From Terrilactibacillus tamarindi (GTDB lineage Bacteria; Bacillota; Bacilli; Bacillales; Sporolactobacillaceae): a DNA stretch of 64,000 nt. Where the stretch lies: the NCBI RefSeq assembly GCF_009718825.1, contig NZ_WNHB01000002.1, positions 1 to 64,000 of the forward strand. Direction: 5' to 3'. The translations under genes were made by a program, and so were the position numbers. The notes under the pieces are model-generated. The model did not search any database, was not told where the DNA came from, and worked only from the letters and a program-made list of their open reading frames with translations. Position 1 is the stretch's first letter. Each line of letters opens with the position of its first letter. Positions 23,930 to 32,900 of this stretch are shown in pieces.

Positions 23930-24700
23930 ATGAAGTTAAAATGGCTAAAATCCAAATATATTCAATTACCCGAGGTTCTCCGCATCTTTATTGTCATTAG
24001 TATTATGATGATGGTGTTTGGTTACTGTATGCATTTAATAGAACCCGAAACGTTTGATAGCTTCGTTCATGTACTATGGTGGGAAACTATGACATTCACG
24101 ACCATTGGCTATGGAGATATCGTTCCGAAGTCTAAATTAGGCCAAATTTGTAGTATTTTAATTATTTATTTAGCTACTGGGTTTGTCACTTACTTCTATA
24201 TGCGTTTAGCTAAACACATCATGCTTTCCCAATTTAAAGATCATTATGGCAAAGCAATATTTAAAGGAGATCAACACATGATTATCGTAGGTTGGAATGA
24301 ACGTACGAAAAAAATTATCGAGAGCTATCGGAGCCAACATGGATGGAAAAACCCGATTGTTTTAGTTGACCATACACTTAAAGAAAGTCAATTAGATGAT
24401 ACCTACTTTATTAAAGGAAAACCGTATGAAGATGAAACAATGATGCATGCCAATATTAAGGAAGCAAAGCAAATTATTATAACAGCTGATCCAAATGCTC
24501 TAGAGCAAGATGCAGATATCCATACCATAATGACCTTACTTACTGTAAAAGGATTGAACCCAAAAATATATGCGATAGCCGAAATTTTAACCTCATCCCA
24601 AATGGATAACGCTAAACGTGCCGGCGCCGACCAAATTATTCAAACTTCGGAACTTACAACAAAAGCAATAGTCAATTCATTAAATATTCCCGACCACTAG
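23930..24700 (+). CDS. yugO: potassium channel with RCK domain (YugO-like)
   Basis: This 256-residue two-transmembrane K+ channel has TM1 at about 17-37 and the selectivity filter TTIGYGD at 57-63. TM2 is at about 73-94 and a TrkA-N/RCK regulatory domain at about 111-250 (MIIVGWNERTKKIIESY). In B. subtilis YugO carries electrical signalling in biofilms. The RCK domain probably binds nucleotide or Ca2+. Gene order yugO-pgi-yuzA-yugI resembles the B. subtilis yug region. The ATG follows AAAGGAG. Confidence 0.88.
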   Translation: MKLKWLKSKYIQLPEVLRIFIVISIMMMVFGYCMHLIEPETFDSFVHVLWWETMTFTTIGYGDIVPKSKLGQICSILIIYLATGFVTYFYMRLAKHIMLSQFKDHYGKAIFKGDQHMIIVGWNERTKKIIESYRSQHGWKNPIVLVDHTLKESQLDDTYFIKGKPYEDETMMHANIKEAKQIIITADPNALEQDADIHTIMTLLTVKGLNPKIYAIAEILTSSQMDNAKRAGADQIIQTSELTTKAIVNSLNIPDH

Positions 24701-24703
24701 ATC

Positions 24704-24737
24704 AAAAAAACTTCGCCGATTAGGCGAAGTTTTTTAA
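24704..24737. terminator. bidirectional terminator between yugO and pgi
   Basis: AACTTCGCC/GGCGAAGTT stem with A-run and T-run flanks. Confidence 0.85.
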
Positions 24738-24757
24738 TAAAAAGGCCACAAAATCTA

Positions 24758-26113
24758 TTATTTATTTAACCTTTTTTCGAGTTCTGCTTTCTCAGCTTCA
24801 AATCCTGGTTTACCAAGTAGAGCAAACATATTTTTCTTATATGCTTCAACACCCGGTTGATCAAAAGGATTAACTCCTAAGAGATAGCCACTCATGGCAC
24901 ATGCTTTTTCGAAGAAATAAACAAGGTAGCCGAAGTGATAAGGGGTTAATTCAGGTATTTTTACAACAAGGTTTGGTACTTCGCCATCCGTATGAGCAAG
25001 CAATGTACCTTCAAACGCTTTTTTATTAACAAAGTCCATTGTTTTACCAGCTAAGTAATTCAATTTATCAAGATTATCCGCATCTTCTTCAATGACAATA
25101 TCTTGTCTAGATTTTTCAACATATAAGGCCGTTTCAATTAACTGGCGACGACCTTCTTGAATATATTGGCCTAATGAATGAAGATCCGTAGAAAAATCAG
25201 CTGAAGCAGGATAAAGGGCTTTGTGATCTTTGCCTTCACTTTCTCCAAAGAGTTGTTTCCACCATTCAGAGAAATAATGTAAGCCTGGTTCGTAGTTCAC
25301 AAGTAATTCAATATTTTTTCCTTTATTATAAAGGACATTACGGCTAACCGCGTATTGATAAGCTTCATTGTTTCTTAATTCTGGTTCGTTAAAATCGTTT
25401 TGTGCATCACGAGCCCCGGTCATCAGTTCATCGATATCAACGCCACTTACTGCAATCGGAAGAAGACCTACTGCCGTTAGAACAGAATAACGTCCACCAA
25501 CATCATCAGGGATCACAAAGGTTTCATAGCCTTCATTATCAGCTAATGTTTTAAGAGCCCCTCTTGCTTTATCTGTCGTTGCATATATTCTTCCTTTAGC
25601 TTCTTCTTTTCCATATTTCTCTTCTAAGAAACCTTTAAATAATCGGAATGCAATGGCAGGTTCTGTTGTTGTACCTGATTTTGAGATAACATTGACTGAC
25701 ACGTCTTTATTTTTGAGTACATCAAACAATTCTTTAGTATATGTTGGGCTAATGCTGTTTCCAACAAAAAAGACTTGAGGTGTTTTACGTTCTGATTGAT
25801 CAAGTATATTATAGAAAGAATGATTTAACGTTTCAATGGCTGCACGTGCACCGAGATAAGAACCACCAATACCAATTACAACAAGAACATCTGAGTCGTT
25901 TTTAATTTTTTCTGCAGACTTTTGGATACGAGCAAACTCTTCTTTATCGTAGTCAGTCGGTAAATTAAGCCAACCAACGAAATCATTCCCTGCTCCTGTA
26001 CCTTCATGAAGTGCTTTATGAGCTGTTTCAACTGCACCAGCTAAGTAATCTAATTCATGTTCAGCGAAAAATGTGAGTGCATTACTGTAATCAAATGTAA
26101 CTTTATTACTCAT
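24758..26113 (-). CDS. pgi: glucose-6-phosphate isomerase
   Basis: This 451-residue glycolytic enzyme interconverts glucose 6-phosphate and fructose 6-phosphate. Diagnostic motifs are [17 protein letters not shown] (about 78-94), [18 protein letters not shown] (about 140-157), [19 protein letters not shown], and the C-terminal [13 protein letters not shown] with the catalytic Lys. The start ATG ([10 protein letters not shown]) fits the family N-terminus and follows AGGAGG by 10 bases; an in-frame TTG two codons earlier sits too close. It is monocistronic. Confidence 0.96.
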   Translation of the reverse strand: MSNKVTFDYSNALTFFAEHELDYLAGAVETAHKALHEGTGAGNDFVGWLNLPTDYDKEEFARIQKSAEKIKNDSDVLVVIGIGGSYLGARAAIETLNHSFYNILDQSERKTPQVFFVGNSISPTYTKELFDVLKNKDVSVNVISKSGTTTEPAIAFRLFKGFLEEKYGKEEAKGRIYATTDKARGALKTLADNEGYETFVIPDDVGGRYSVLTAVGLLPIAVSGVDIDELMTGARDAQNDFNEPELRNNEAYQYAVSRNVLYNKGKNIELLVNYEPGLHYFSEWWKQLFGESEGKDHKALYPASADFSTDLHSLGQYIQEGRRQLIETALYVEKSRQDIVIEEDADNLDKLNYLAGKTMDFVNKKAFEGTLLAHTDGEVPNLVVKIPELTPYHFGYLVYFFEKACAMSGYLLGVNPFDQPGVEAYKKNMFALLGKPGFEAEKAELEKRLNK

Positions 26114-26454
26114 GTACAAAACGCCTCCTATTATGTAAAACTGTTTGCTTTGTTATAAAAGACTTCCATAGACTCAAAAATAGCAATCGCTTACAGAAAT
26201 CATCCAGAGAATATGAAAAACATCTTTCTTGTATATCATTATACAATAATTTTCATAATAATACATCGGAATCGCACATATTGATGCTATTTCGTCATTG
26301 TTTATTTCGGCAACATTTTGATAAGGTTAGTAAATTCTCTTCAAACAATAACTTTCATTTAGAAAAACCCCTTTTTGTTCAATCCACTTCTAAATGTATA
26401 AATGATCAAAGTACAAGGAAAGCTAATAATGTAACAAAAAAGGAGGTATAAAAA
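26114..26454. other. intergenic region between divergent pgi and yuzA
   Basis: About 340 A+T-rich bases hold both promoters. I see no gene, strong hairpin or recognisable operator. Confidence 0.4.
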
Positions 26455-26676
26455 ATGGGTGGTTTACAACGTTTTGCACTGGCTTTACTCATCATCGGTG
26501 GAATAAATTGGGGCTTAATTGGTTTCTTTAATTTTGATTTAGTCGCTGCTGTTTTCGGAGGTACTCTCGCACGTATCATTTATGGTGTTGTTGGAATTTG
26601 TGCCCTTTATTGCCTAACGTTACTCTTCAAGCCAAGTGAACAAGTTGAACATTCTCGGGAAACATCGACGCATTAA
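26455..26676 (+). CDS. yuzA: YuzA-like DUF378 membrane protein
   Basis: This 73-residue protein has two membrane segments, about 4-26 and 38-60. The DUF378 signature LLIIGGINWGLIGFFNFDLVA spans about 12-32. Function is unknown; members are small inner-membrane proteins. AAGGAGG precedes the ATG. It keeps its B. subtilis neighbourhood (pgi, yugI). Confidence 0.85.
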   Translation: MGGLQRFALALLIIGGINWGLIGFFNFDLVAAVFGGTLARIIYGVVGICALYCLTLLFKPSEQVEHSRETSTH

Positions 26677-26680
26677 ATAA

Positions 26681-26724
26681 AAAAAGCTGATTCGCAAGTT
26701 ATCTAACTTAGGAATCAGCTTTTT
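26681..26724 (+). terminator. terminator of yuzA
   Basis: AAAAAGCTGATTC pairs with GGAATCAGCTTTTT, with a second inner stem AAGTTA/TAACTT and a closing T-run. Confidence 0.8.
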
Positions 26725-26740
26725 AAAAGGATAAAACATT

Positions 26741-26858
26741 AGCGGGCAGTAAGACCCCCACCTCAAGAGTATTCAAAGAAAATAGGTGAGGGATCAACTG
26801 CCCGTAATTAGTTCAGCAGGAATGAAGAACCCCCCCACTGATGGAAGTTTCACTTTAT
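26741..26858 (+). repeat. dispersed hairpin repeat, copy D
   Basis: It keeps CAGTAAGACCCCCACCTCAAGA, the AGGTGAGGGATCAACTGCCCGTAA middle and the right end CCCACTGATGGAAGTTTCAC-TTTAT. The TTTATCCCGCC left border is degraded. Its last four bases overlap the stop region of the opposing yugI gene, which therefore ends at the repeat border. Confidence 0.75.
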
Positions 26859-27265
26859 TTTTTTAGACGTTTATTCAATTGGGCTTGGCGGTCGTTAGAT
26901 TCTTTTAACCAGTCTTTTAACTTTTCTTCTAATGTATTAAAACCTGGTTGTTTATCTGTAGACTCCGATCTAGACGAGCGGTTTCTAGGAGAAAAAGGTT
27001 TTTTCGGTTCAGCCTTTGGAGCAGGTTCAGTTGCTCTTATCGAAAGAGAAATTTTCCCGGAATCCTCATCAACTGTCAACACTTTTACTTTAACAGGATC
27101 TCCAACACTTAATAAGTCATTAATATCTTTAACATACTTATGGGCTATTTCAGAAATATGAACGAGTCCTTGATGTTCATTATCAAGTGCAACAAAAGCA
27201 CCAAAAGGCTTAATACCTGTTACTTTTCCTTCAACTATATCACCAACATTAACATTCAACTGCAT
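26855..27265 (-). CDS. yugI: S1-domain general stress protein (YugI/GSP13)
   Basis: This 136-residue protein has one S1 RNA-binding domain (about 3-76: VGDIVEGKVTGIKPFGAFVAL, HISEIAHKYV, VKVKVLTVDEDSGKISLSI) and a Pro/Lys/Arg-rich tail. GSP13 associates with ribosomes under stress. I start at MQLNVNVGDIV, where AGGAG stands 8 bases upstream; the 21 earlier codons have no ribosome-binding site. The C-terminal codons end right where repeat copy D begins. Confidence 0.85.
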   Translation of the reverse strand: MQLNVNVGDIVEGKVTGIKPFGAFVALDNEHQGLVHISEIAHKYVKDINDLLSVGDPVKVKVLTVDEDSGKISLSIRATEPAPKAEPKKPFSPRNRSSRSESTDKQPGFNTLEEKLKDWLKESNDRQAQLNKRLKK

Positions 27266-27502
27266 GAAAACAACTCCTAAACATTTATTAGCTTTTAAAG
27301 TATACCATACAACACTTACATAAGACAAAAAACTTCAAAACAGATTTTATTTTGTCACGTTTTCTTTTGAATCATTCCCCATTCACCAAAAAATAATCTG
27401 ATTAATGGAGGGTGAAATTATCTTAATTTTAATTAGTGTCATGTCCCGGGAAATAATGTAATAAACTCTTGAAATATGTCGATTAAACAATAGGAAAGTT
27501 CT

Positions 27503-27565
27503 TTTATCCCGCCTTAACGGCAAGTAAAGCCCCCCGCCCCCCCACTGGTGGAAGTTTCACTTTAT
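27503..27565 (+). repeat. dispersed hairpin repeat, copy E (63-base short form)
   Basis: TTTAT-CCCGCCTTAACGGCAAGTAAAG, then a C-rich bridge and CCACTGGTGGAAGTTTCAC-TTTAT. Both TTTAT borders are intact; the middle, including both full hairpins, is deleted. Confidence 0.8.
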
Positions 27566-27587
27566 TTTGATTTATCTACTAGAAGAA

Positions 27588-27616
27588 AATAAAAAGAGAG
27601 CTAGGCTGCCCTCTTT
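27588..27616 (-). terminator. terminator of asnO, overlapping the stop codon
   Basis: On the minus strand AAAGAGGGC pairs with GCTCTCTTT and is followed by a U-rich tail. The stem overlaps the asnO stop codon. Confidence 0.65.
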
Positions 27617-29504
27617 AATTTTTAACTGGATCTAATTTTTTTGTTTCAATAAATAATGCTTTTTCAATATAAATTTGATGCCAAATCATAAACACAAGAA
27701 CGGTCCATATCTTTCTGCTATTATCACGCTTTCCATTTTTATGATCATCAAGAAGTTTCAATACATAAGATTTATTAATATATTCTTCAGTATTACTTTC
27801 TCGTATCAATTGTGTTGCCCATTCATATAATTCATTTTTCAACCATACCCGAATTGGCACTGGAAAGCCCAATTTTTTACGATAAAGAATCGAATCTGGA
27901 ACAATTCCTCGCATAGCTTCTCTTAACGCATATTTTGTTGTTTTTTCAGCTGTCTTTAAAGAAGAAGGAATCGTTTTAGCCACTTCAAAGACTTCTTTAT
28001 CAAGAAATGGTACACGAAGCTCAAGCGAATGGGCCATCGTCATTCGATCTGCTTTAACAAGAATATCCCCTCTCATCCACGTATGAATATCAACGAATTG
28101 CATTTTCTCAACACTATCATACGATTTTGATCGGTCATATAAAGGCCTAGTAATGTCGGTGAAATTAATTGAATCTTGATGTGTTTTCAGAACAAATTGT
28201 TTCTCAGCTTCGTCAAACATATAGGCATTCCCAATATATCGATCTTCTATAGGTGTACATCCACGAAGAATATAACTGCGACCTTTCATATCTTCCGGCA
28301 TTTTTTCAGCCAGCTTTTTCATTATGTTCTTTCCTGGCGTTGGTATCTTATTAAACCAATTTAAAGCTAAAGGTTCACGGTAGATGTTATACCCACCAAA
28401 GAGCTCATCTGCCCCTTCACCAGAAAGAACGACTTTAACATGCTCGCTCGCTTTCTTTGCAACAAAATATAAAGGGACAGCTGCTGGATCTGCTACTGGG
28501 TCATCCATATGCCAAATAATCCGAGGTAATTCCTGTACAAATGCTTCAGGAGTGATCACTGTATGTATATTGTCAACTCCTAATTTTTCAGCTGAGTCTT
28601 TGGCAATATCGATCTCACTATAACCTTCACGTTCAAATCCAACTGTAAACGTTTGGATGCTTGGATGAAACTCTTTTGCTAATGCGACGATGCTCGTCGA
28701 GTCAATTCCACTAGAAAGAAAGGCACCGACCGGCACATCACTTCGCATATGAATTTTGACGGAATCACGAAGAACATTTCTTATCTTTGTCTTAGCATCG
28801 TCAAGTGTCTGTTGAACTGGTGAGAAACTAGGACGCCAATAGGCTTCAATATGCAATGGTTCATTTTCTTTTTTTATAAGATAATGTCCTGGTTCAAGAC
28901 GTTTAATATTTTCGGCCATTGTATCAGGTTCTGGCACAAACTGATAGGTTAAATATTGTTGTAATGCTTTTTTTAACACAGGATGAGACTCCTCACCAAC
29001 TAACATACTTTTCTTTTCTGAAGCGAAAAATATGCCTTCCTCTGTTTCCATATAATAAAAAGGTTTAATACCAAAATGATCTCGAGCAGCAAATAGTGTA
29101 CGCTCTTGCTTGTCCCAAATAACAAAGCCAAACATCCCACGAAGACTTTGCATGGCTTCTTCTTTTCGATCAGCATACAATGCTAAAAGGACTTCTGTGT
29201 CACATGACGTTTTGAACGTATAACCCTTTTCTTCTAATTCTTCTTTTATTTCTAAATAGTTATAGATTTCACCGTTAAATATAATATGGTAACGTTCATT
29301 TTCATAAGGTAGAGGTTGATGGCCTCCTTCTAAGTCAATAATACTTAAACGTCTAAAGGCTAATTGTACTTTATCATCTGTATAGTAACCAACATCGTCT
29401 GGACCACGATGAGTGATAATATTCGCTCTTTCAGGCATTAGGTTTTGATCATGTTGTTCAGGCACTAATGGTTCATTTGATATAAACCCACAAAATCCAC
29501 ACAC
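27615..29504 (-). CDS. asnO: glutamine-hydrolysing asparagine synthase AsnO
   Basis: This 629-residue class II amidotransferase makes asparagine from aspartate, ATP and glutamine. Cys2 (MCGFCGFIS) becomes the N-terminal nucleophile of the glutaminase domain (about 1-210, with RGPDDVGYY and FNGEIYNYLEI). The synthetase domain follows, with the PP-loop GAFLSSGIDSTSIVAL near 262-277. I choose the GTG start because it places Cys at position 2 and AAAGGGG is 8 bases upstream; 22 upstream codons are non-conserved. B. subtilis AsnO (614 residues) is the sporulation-linked paralogue and the nearest match in length. Confidence 0.92.
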   Translation of the reverse strand: MCGFCGFISNEPLVPEQHDQNLMPERANIITHRGPDDVGYYTDDKVQLAFRRLSIIDLEGGHQPLPYENERYHIIFNGEIYNYLEIKEELEEKGYTFKTSCDTEVLLALYADRKEEAMQSLRGMFGFVIWDKQERTLFAARDHFGIKPFYYMETEEGIFFASEKKSMLVGEESHPVLKKALQQYLTYQFVPEPDTMAENIKRLEPGHYLIKKENEPLHIEAYWRPSFSPVQQTLDDAKTKIRNVLRDSVKIHMRSDVPVGAFLSSGIDSTSIVALAKEFHPSIQTFTVGFEREGYSEIDIAKDSAEKLGVDNIHTVITPEAFVQELPRIIWHMDDPVADPAAVPLYFVAKKASEHVKVVLSGEGADELFGGYNIYREPLALNWFNKIPTPGKNIMKKLAEKMPEDMKGRSYILRGCTPIEDRYIGNAYMFDEAEKQFVLKTHQDSINFTDITRPLYDRSKSYDSVEKMQFVDIHTWMRGDILVKADRMTMAHSLELRVPFLDKEVFEVAKTIPSSLKTAEKTTKYALREAMRGIVPDSILYRKKLGFPVPIRVWLKNELYEWATQLIRESNTEEYINKSYVLKLLDDHKNGKRDNSRKIWTVLVFMIWHQIYIEKALFIETKKLDPVKN

Positions 29505-29869
29505 TTTAAAATCCCCTTTCAATTCAAACAAAAAAATGCATGACTTTACCAACTTAAGTTTATCATTCAATGGTTAAGTTGCCTAGTAATCCATCGATTA
29601 TTTCAATAGTGACTTCCATTAATTTAAGGCTCATTCAACGCCCAAAGCCCCACCTCTGTGTGCAAAAAGTCTTAAGAAGTGAGGTAAGGTAGATCCCGAT
29701 CGAATCATTTGAAGTCGTTTATTAAAATAGAATAACATTCTAAATTAAGATAGTATTATTTTATCATGAATATACACTGAGGGGGACTTTTTTATGGATC
29801 TTTTTTCACTTGATATTTAGGGACTATTCGACAAATAGTATTAGATTTATCAGCGGACATGAACCATCA
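29505..29869. other. intergenic region without a supported gene
   Basis: About 365 bases. A segment at about 29640-29700 (AAAGCCCCACCTC ... GAAGTGAGGTAAGGTAGATCCCG) vaguely recalls the first hairpin of the TTTAT-bounded repeat, but it is too diverged to call. No gene or terminator is evident. Confidence 0.35.
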
Positions 29870-30112
29870 TTAAATGTTGATTTTATCCGTCCTTTCATGA
29901 TCCTCTACTTCACAAAACAGGTCAATTAGCGGCACATTTAATATAATCGAAACTTGAGCTAACGTATCTGCTGTAAATTTACTGCGACCGGATTCAAGAT
30001 AGTAGTAACCATTCGGACTTTGATAGCCTAAGGATGTCGATATTTCTTTTAATGTCATTTTGGATTTCCTTATTTTCTTTAATTTTTCTAAATTTACAGT
30101 TAACTTTTTCAA
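29870..30112 (-). CDS. XRE-family helix-turn-helix regulator (short)
   Basis: This 80-residue Cro/CI-type protein has its helix-turn-helix in LKEISTSLGYQSPNGYYYLESGRSKFTADTLAQVSIILNV (about 20-60), then a short acidic tail. The start is placed at TTG, 6 bases after AAGGGGTG. It is divergent from another XRE gene, a typical arrangement for a phage-like or sporulation switch pair. Targets are unknown. No phage genes surround it. Confidence 0.75.
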   Translation of the reverse strand: MKKLTVNLEKLKKIRKSKMTLKEISTSLGYQSPNGYYYLESGRSKFTADTLAQVSIILNVPLIDLFCEVEDHERTDKINI

Positions 30113-30272
30113 TATAATCACCCCTTGCCTAATTGGTAACCTTTACTGTGATTATATCATTATTTTGTATTAAATTAAAAAATTATTTTCCGTTTTGACA
30201 ATTAACCATTCGGTAATTTGTTGTCATGATAAAATTTTTAAGACACAAATTATTGAAAGGTGCATCAGTTAA

Positions 30273-30641
30273 ATGAGGGACATACTTGGTTTTCGAATCC
30301 GTAATTTACGGGAAACAGCTGGTTATTCTCAAAAAGAACTAGCTGAAAAACTAAATATTTCAAATGTTCAACTCAGCCGATATGAATCAAACAATCGAAA
30401 ACCAGATCCAGATACACTGATGCTTATTGCAGATTATTTTCAAGTATCGACTGATTATTTATTAGGTCGAACAGATCAGGTTCACGAATTTAATTCCACA
30501 TACTCAAGTGAACAAGATATCAAACTCATTAATCGAATTAGACAGTTCCCTAATTTAGAACAATTTATTAAAGATTTATTAGATCATCCAGATAAAATGA
30601 AAAAATTACAAGAGATCTGGAAAATTATCCGTACTGATTAA
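30273..30641 (+). CDS. XRE-family transcriptional regulator
   Basis: This 122-residue protein has an N-terminal Xre helix-turn-helix (GFRIRNLRETAGYSQKELAEKLNISNVQLSRYESNNRKP, about 5-43). LIADYFQVSTDYLLGRTD follows, then a C-terminal helical segment (about 85-120) probably for dimerisation. It resembles SinR/Xre-type repressors in layout. The 160-base divergent region with the other XRE gene holds TTGACA-like promoter elements and GGTAA-containing motifs that could be operators. Confidence 0.82.
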   Translation: MRDILGFRIRNLRETAGYSQKELAEKLNISNVQLSRYESNNRKPDPDTLMLIADYFQVSTDYLLGRTDQVHEFNSTYSSEQDIKLINRIRQFPNLEQFIKDLLDHPDKMKKLQEIWKIIRTD

Positions 30642-30651
30642 AATGGATGCT

Positions 30652-31203
30652 TCATTTTGACACTGGGATGGTTTTATCATGGTTTAAGTGCTCTAGTACA
30701 GCTTCTGTTAAGACGCCCCGTCCTCTTTTTATGGTGTAAACTTCTAGTTGCTTCTTCCCCCATTGTCTATATACGTCATCGACCGTTTTAAAATACAAGT
30801 CCAATTTATAGCCTTTGATGGCGTTTCCCGTATCAGCTACCACTCCGTATCCATATCCTGGAATATACAAAATGGTTCCAATTGGGTAGATATGTGGATC
30901 TGCAGCAATAGTCGAAAACGAGTCCCTTCTTACCTTCACACCACTATACGTTATTCCATAAGACTTGTCGTTAGGAGTTTTCCCTGTAGATTCTTGCCCT
31001 GCCGTGTAACCCGTCGTCATGACTCTATGATGTGGGTAAGTATCTAATTGAGCCACATCCAATACAACACCATTCGTTTGATGACTATATGCCGTCTTTT
31101 CCAATGCAATGGCATGCGATGTTGTCTGACAAAAAAATAAACATAAAAAAAGAAACATAATAGAGTTTCGTTTCTTTCCGTAGATGCTATATTTCTTCAC
31201 CAT
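30652..31203 (-). CDS. yuiC: 3D-domain cell-wall hydrolase-like protein YuiC
   Basis: This 183-residue exported protein has a hydrophobic signal segment at about 13-32. The C-terminal 3D domain (about 64-160) has [35 protein letters not shown] and the three-aspartate signature [18 protein letters not shown]. YuiC-type proteins resemble MltA-like lytic transglycosylases active late in growth or during sporulation and germination. It keeps its place near the yumB-type dehydrogenase, as in B. subtilis. The ATG follows AGGAGCGTG. Confidence 0.85.
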   Translation of the reverse strand: MVKKYSIYGKKRNSIMFLFLCLFFCQTTSHAIALEKTAYSHQTNGVVLDVAQLDTYPHHRVMTTGYTAGQESTGKTPNDKSYGITYSGVKVRRDSFSTIAADPHIYPIGTILYIPGYGYGVVADTGNAIKGYKLDLYFKTVDDVYRQWGKKQLEVYTIKRGRGVLTEAVLEHLNHDKTIPVSK

Positions 31204-31424
31204 TTTTTCACGCTCCTATAGTAAAAAGTATCCCCCATTTCATTTTCATTATGTATTTTATTGAGAGCACTGATTTCTCCTTATAATTTTTAATACCAGA
31301 ATTCGTTAAAGAGAATCAATATAGCTAGTTACCGCAAGGATCGAATTTTTCCCCATGGTCTCTTTTAAAAGAGGGGTTAAAACGAACGCTTGATTATATG
31401 AAAGAAGATCATTAATCGTATTTT

Positions 31425-31461
31425 AAAAGGCTACCGATGTCTATGACATCGATAGCCTTTT
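31425..31461 (-). terminator. terminator of the NADH dehydrogenase gene
   Basis: AAAAGGCTA-C-CGATGTC pairs with GACATCG-A-TAGCCTTTT, with U-rich flank on the minus strand. Confidence 0.85.
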
Positions 31462-31478
31462 GATTGATTTATTTTTCA

Positions 31479-32699
31479 TTAAAATGGTTTAAATTTACCT
31501 TTTTTAAGTAATAAGCCTAGACCACCTTGTAAGAACAAGGATCTGTCATCTATGACTTTTTTCATGGTTGCAGCTGCTTTACCTTTAAGCTTTTTATCAC
31601 CAAATACGACACCAATAGCATCACTATGTCCAAGAGAAGCCACAGTACCTTTTGATTTATATACAAAGGTTTCAGTTGGTTCATTCTTAAGTATGTGTTT
31701 AATGTTTCTAGCTATAACATAAGCTTCTTGGAGAGCAATTTGTGCTGTTGGTGGATAAGGTCGACCTGATTCTTCATTCATAATTAAGGCACAATCCCCA
31801 ACAACGAAGACTGAATCATCATCAGGTGCACGTAAGTCATCTTTGACAGGAACTTTACTACGATTTGTTTCAAAACCAGAGTTTTCAACAATTGCGTTTG
31901 CTTTTACTCCACCTGTCCAAATAATTGTACCTGCTTTGATTTCTTCTAAATCTTCGCTACCTTTGGCTTGAATTTTTACACTATCAGGTGTGACTTCTTT
32001 AATAAATGTATCTAATTTGAATTGTACACCTTTTGATTCGAGGAAGTTTTTTGCATAAGTCACAAGTTCAGGATCAAATCCAGGTAAAATGGACGAAGCT
32101 CCTTCAACGTTAGTAATCTTAACAAGTGTTGGATCGATATCATATTCTCTGCACAATTCAGGCACTCGGTTAACGAGTTCACCTAGAAGCTCGATACCAC
32201 TAAAACCACCACCGCCTACAACAATCGCTAATTGTTCAGGAGTCGCATTTTTGTCATTGTTATAGTTAGCAAATTGATAATCAATATGCTCACGGATTCG
32301 ACGGGCCGTGTTAATACTACGCATTGCAAAGGCATATTCGTCTAGACCTTTGATACCAAATGTTGCTGATTCAAAACCAAGAGCGATAACAAGATAATCA
32401 TACGTAAGTTCTCCATTTTTTAGGATAACTTTCTTTTCATCTTTCTTAATTTCTCTTACTGAATCTTGAACAAAATTGACACGATTTGGATTAATAACAT
32501 TTTTAATTAGAACTCTTGCTTTGTCATGATGAATCGTTCCAGCCGATACTTCATGTAACCAAGTTGATTCATAGTGATAATTGTGTTTGTTAACTAACGT
32601 AATATCTGCGTCTTCATTGCTTAGCTCTTTTGTTAAGCGTACGGCAGTCATCAATCCACCGTAGCCAGCACCTAGAATTAAAATTTTTGGTTTGCTCAT
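31479..32699 (-). CDS. yumB: type II NADH dehydrogenase (YumB-like)
   Basis: This 406-residue single-subunit flavoenzyme passes electrons from NADH to menaquinone without proton pumping. The FAD site is [17 protein letters not shown] (about 6-22). The NADH site is [17 protein letters not shown] (about 165-181), and [10 protein letters not shown] (about 297) is the second FAD motif. The length equals YumB exactly. I start at MSKPKIL rather than the in-frame TTG 11 codons earlier; the GTGGGTG ribosome-binding site is weak. Confidence 0.9.
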   Translation of the reverse strand: MSKPKILILGAGYGGLMTAVRLTKELSNEDADITLVNKHNYHYESTWLHEVSAGTIHHDKARVLIKNVINPNRVNFVQDSVREIKKDEKKVILKNGELTYDYLVIALGFESATFGIKGLDEYAFAMRSINTARRIREHIDYQFANYNNDKNATPEQLAIVVGGGGFSGIELLGELVNRVPELCREYDIDPTLVKITNVEGASSILPGFDPELVTYAKNFLESKGVQFKLDTFIKEVTPDSVKIQAKGSEDLEEIKAGTIIWTGGVKANAIVENSGFETNRSKVPVKDDLRAPDDDSVFVVGDCALIMNEESGRPYPPTAQIALQEAYVIARNIKHILKNEPTETFVYKSKGTVASLGHSDAIGVVFGDKKLKGKAAATMKKVIDDRSLFLQGGLGLLLKKGKFKPF

Positions 32700-32900
32700 T
32701 GGTGACACCCACTTCTCTATTAATATGTTCAAACTGTATGATTTTGAGGCGTTTGTTCAAAAAAAAGGTCCTCGTTTTTTGAACACGCTCTTTTAGCAAA
32801 AAAATATTCTTTATCCATAATCAATAATATGTCTTTTTTGTGTATTTTTCAAGCCTAACGATCTTATATTTCGAATAACTTACTAAAAAGGTCAACATTG

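Noticed and set aside
29640..29700. Possible eighth copy of the TTTAT-bounded repeat
   Set aside because: Only loose similarity to one hairpin; borders are absent.
30122..30272. Phage-type CI/Cro switch between the two XRE genes
   Set aside because: No neighbouring phage genes and no repeated operator; the pair is better read as ordinary regulators.
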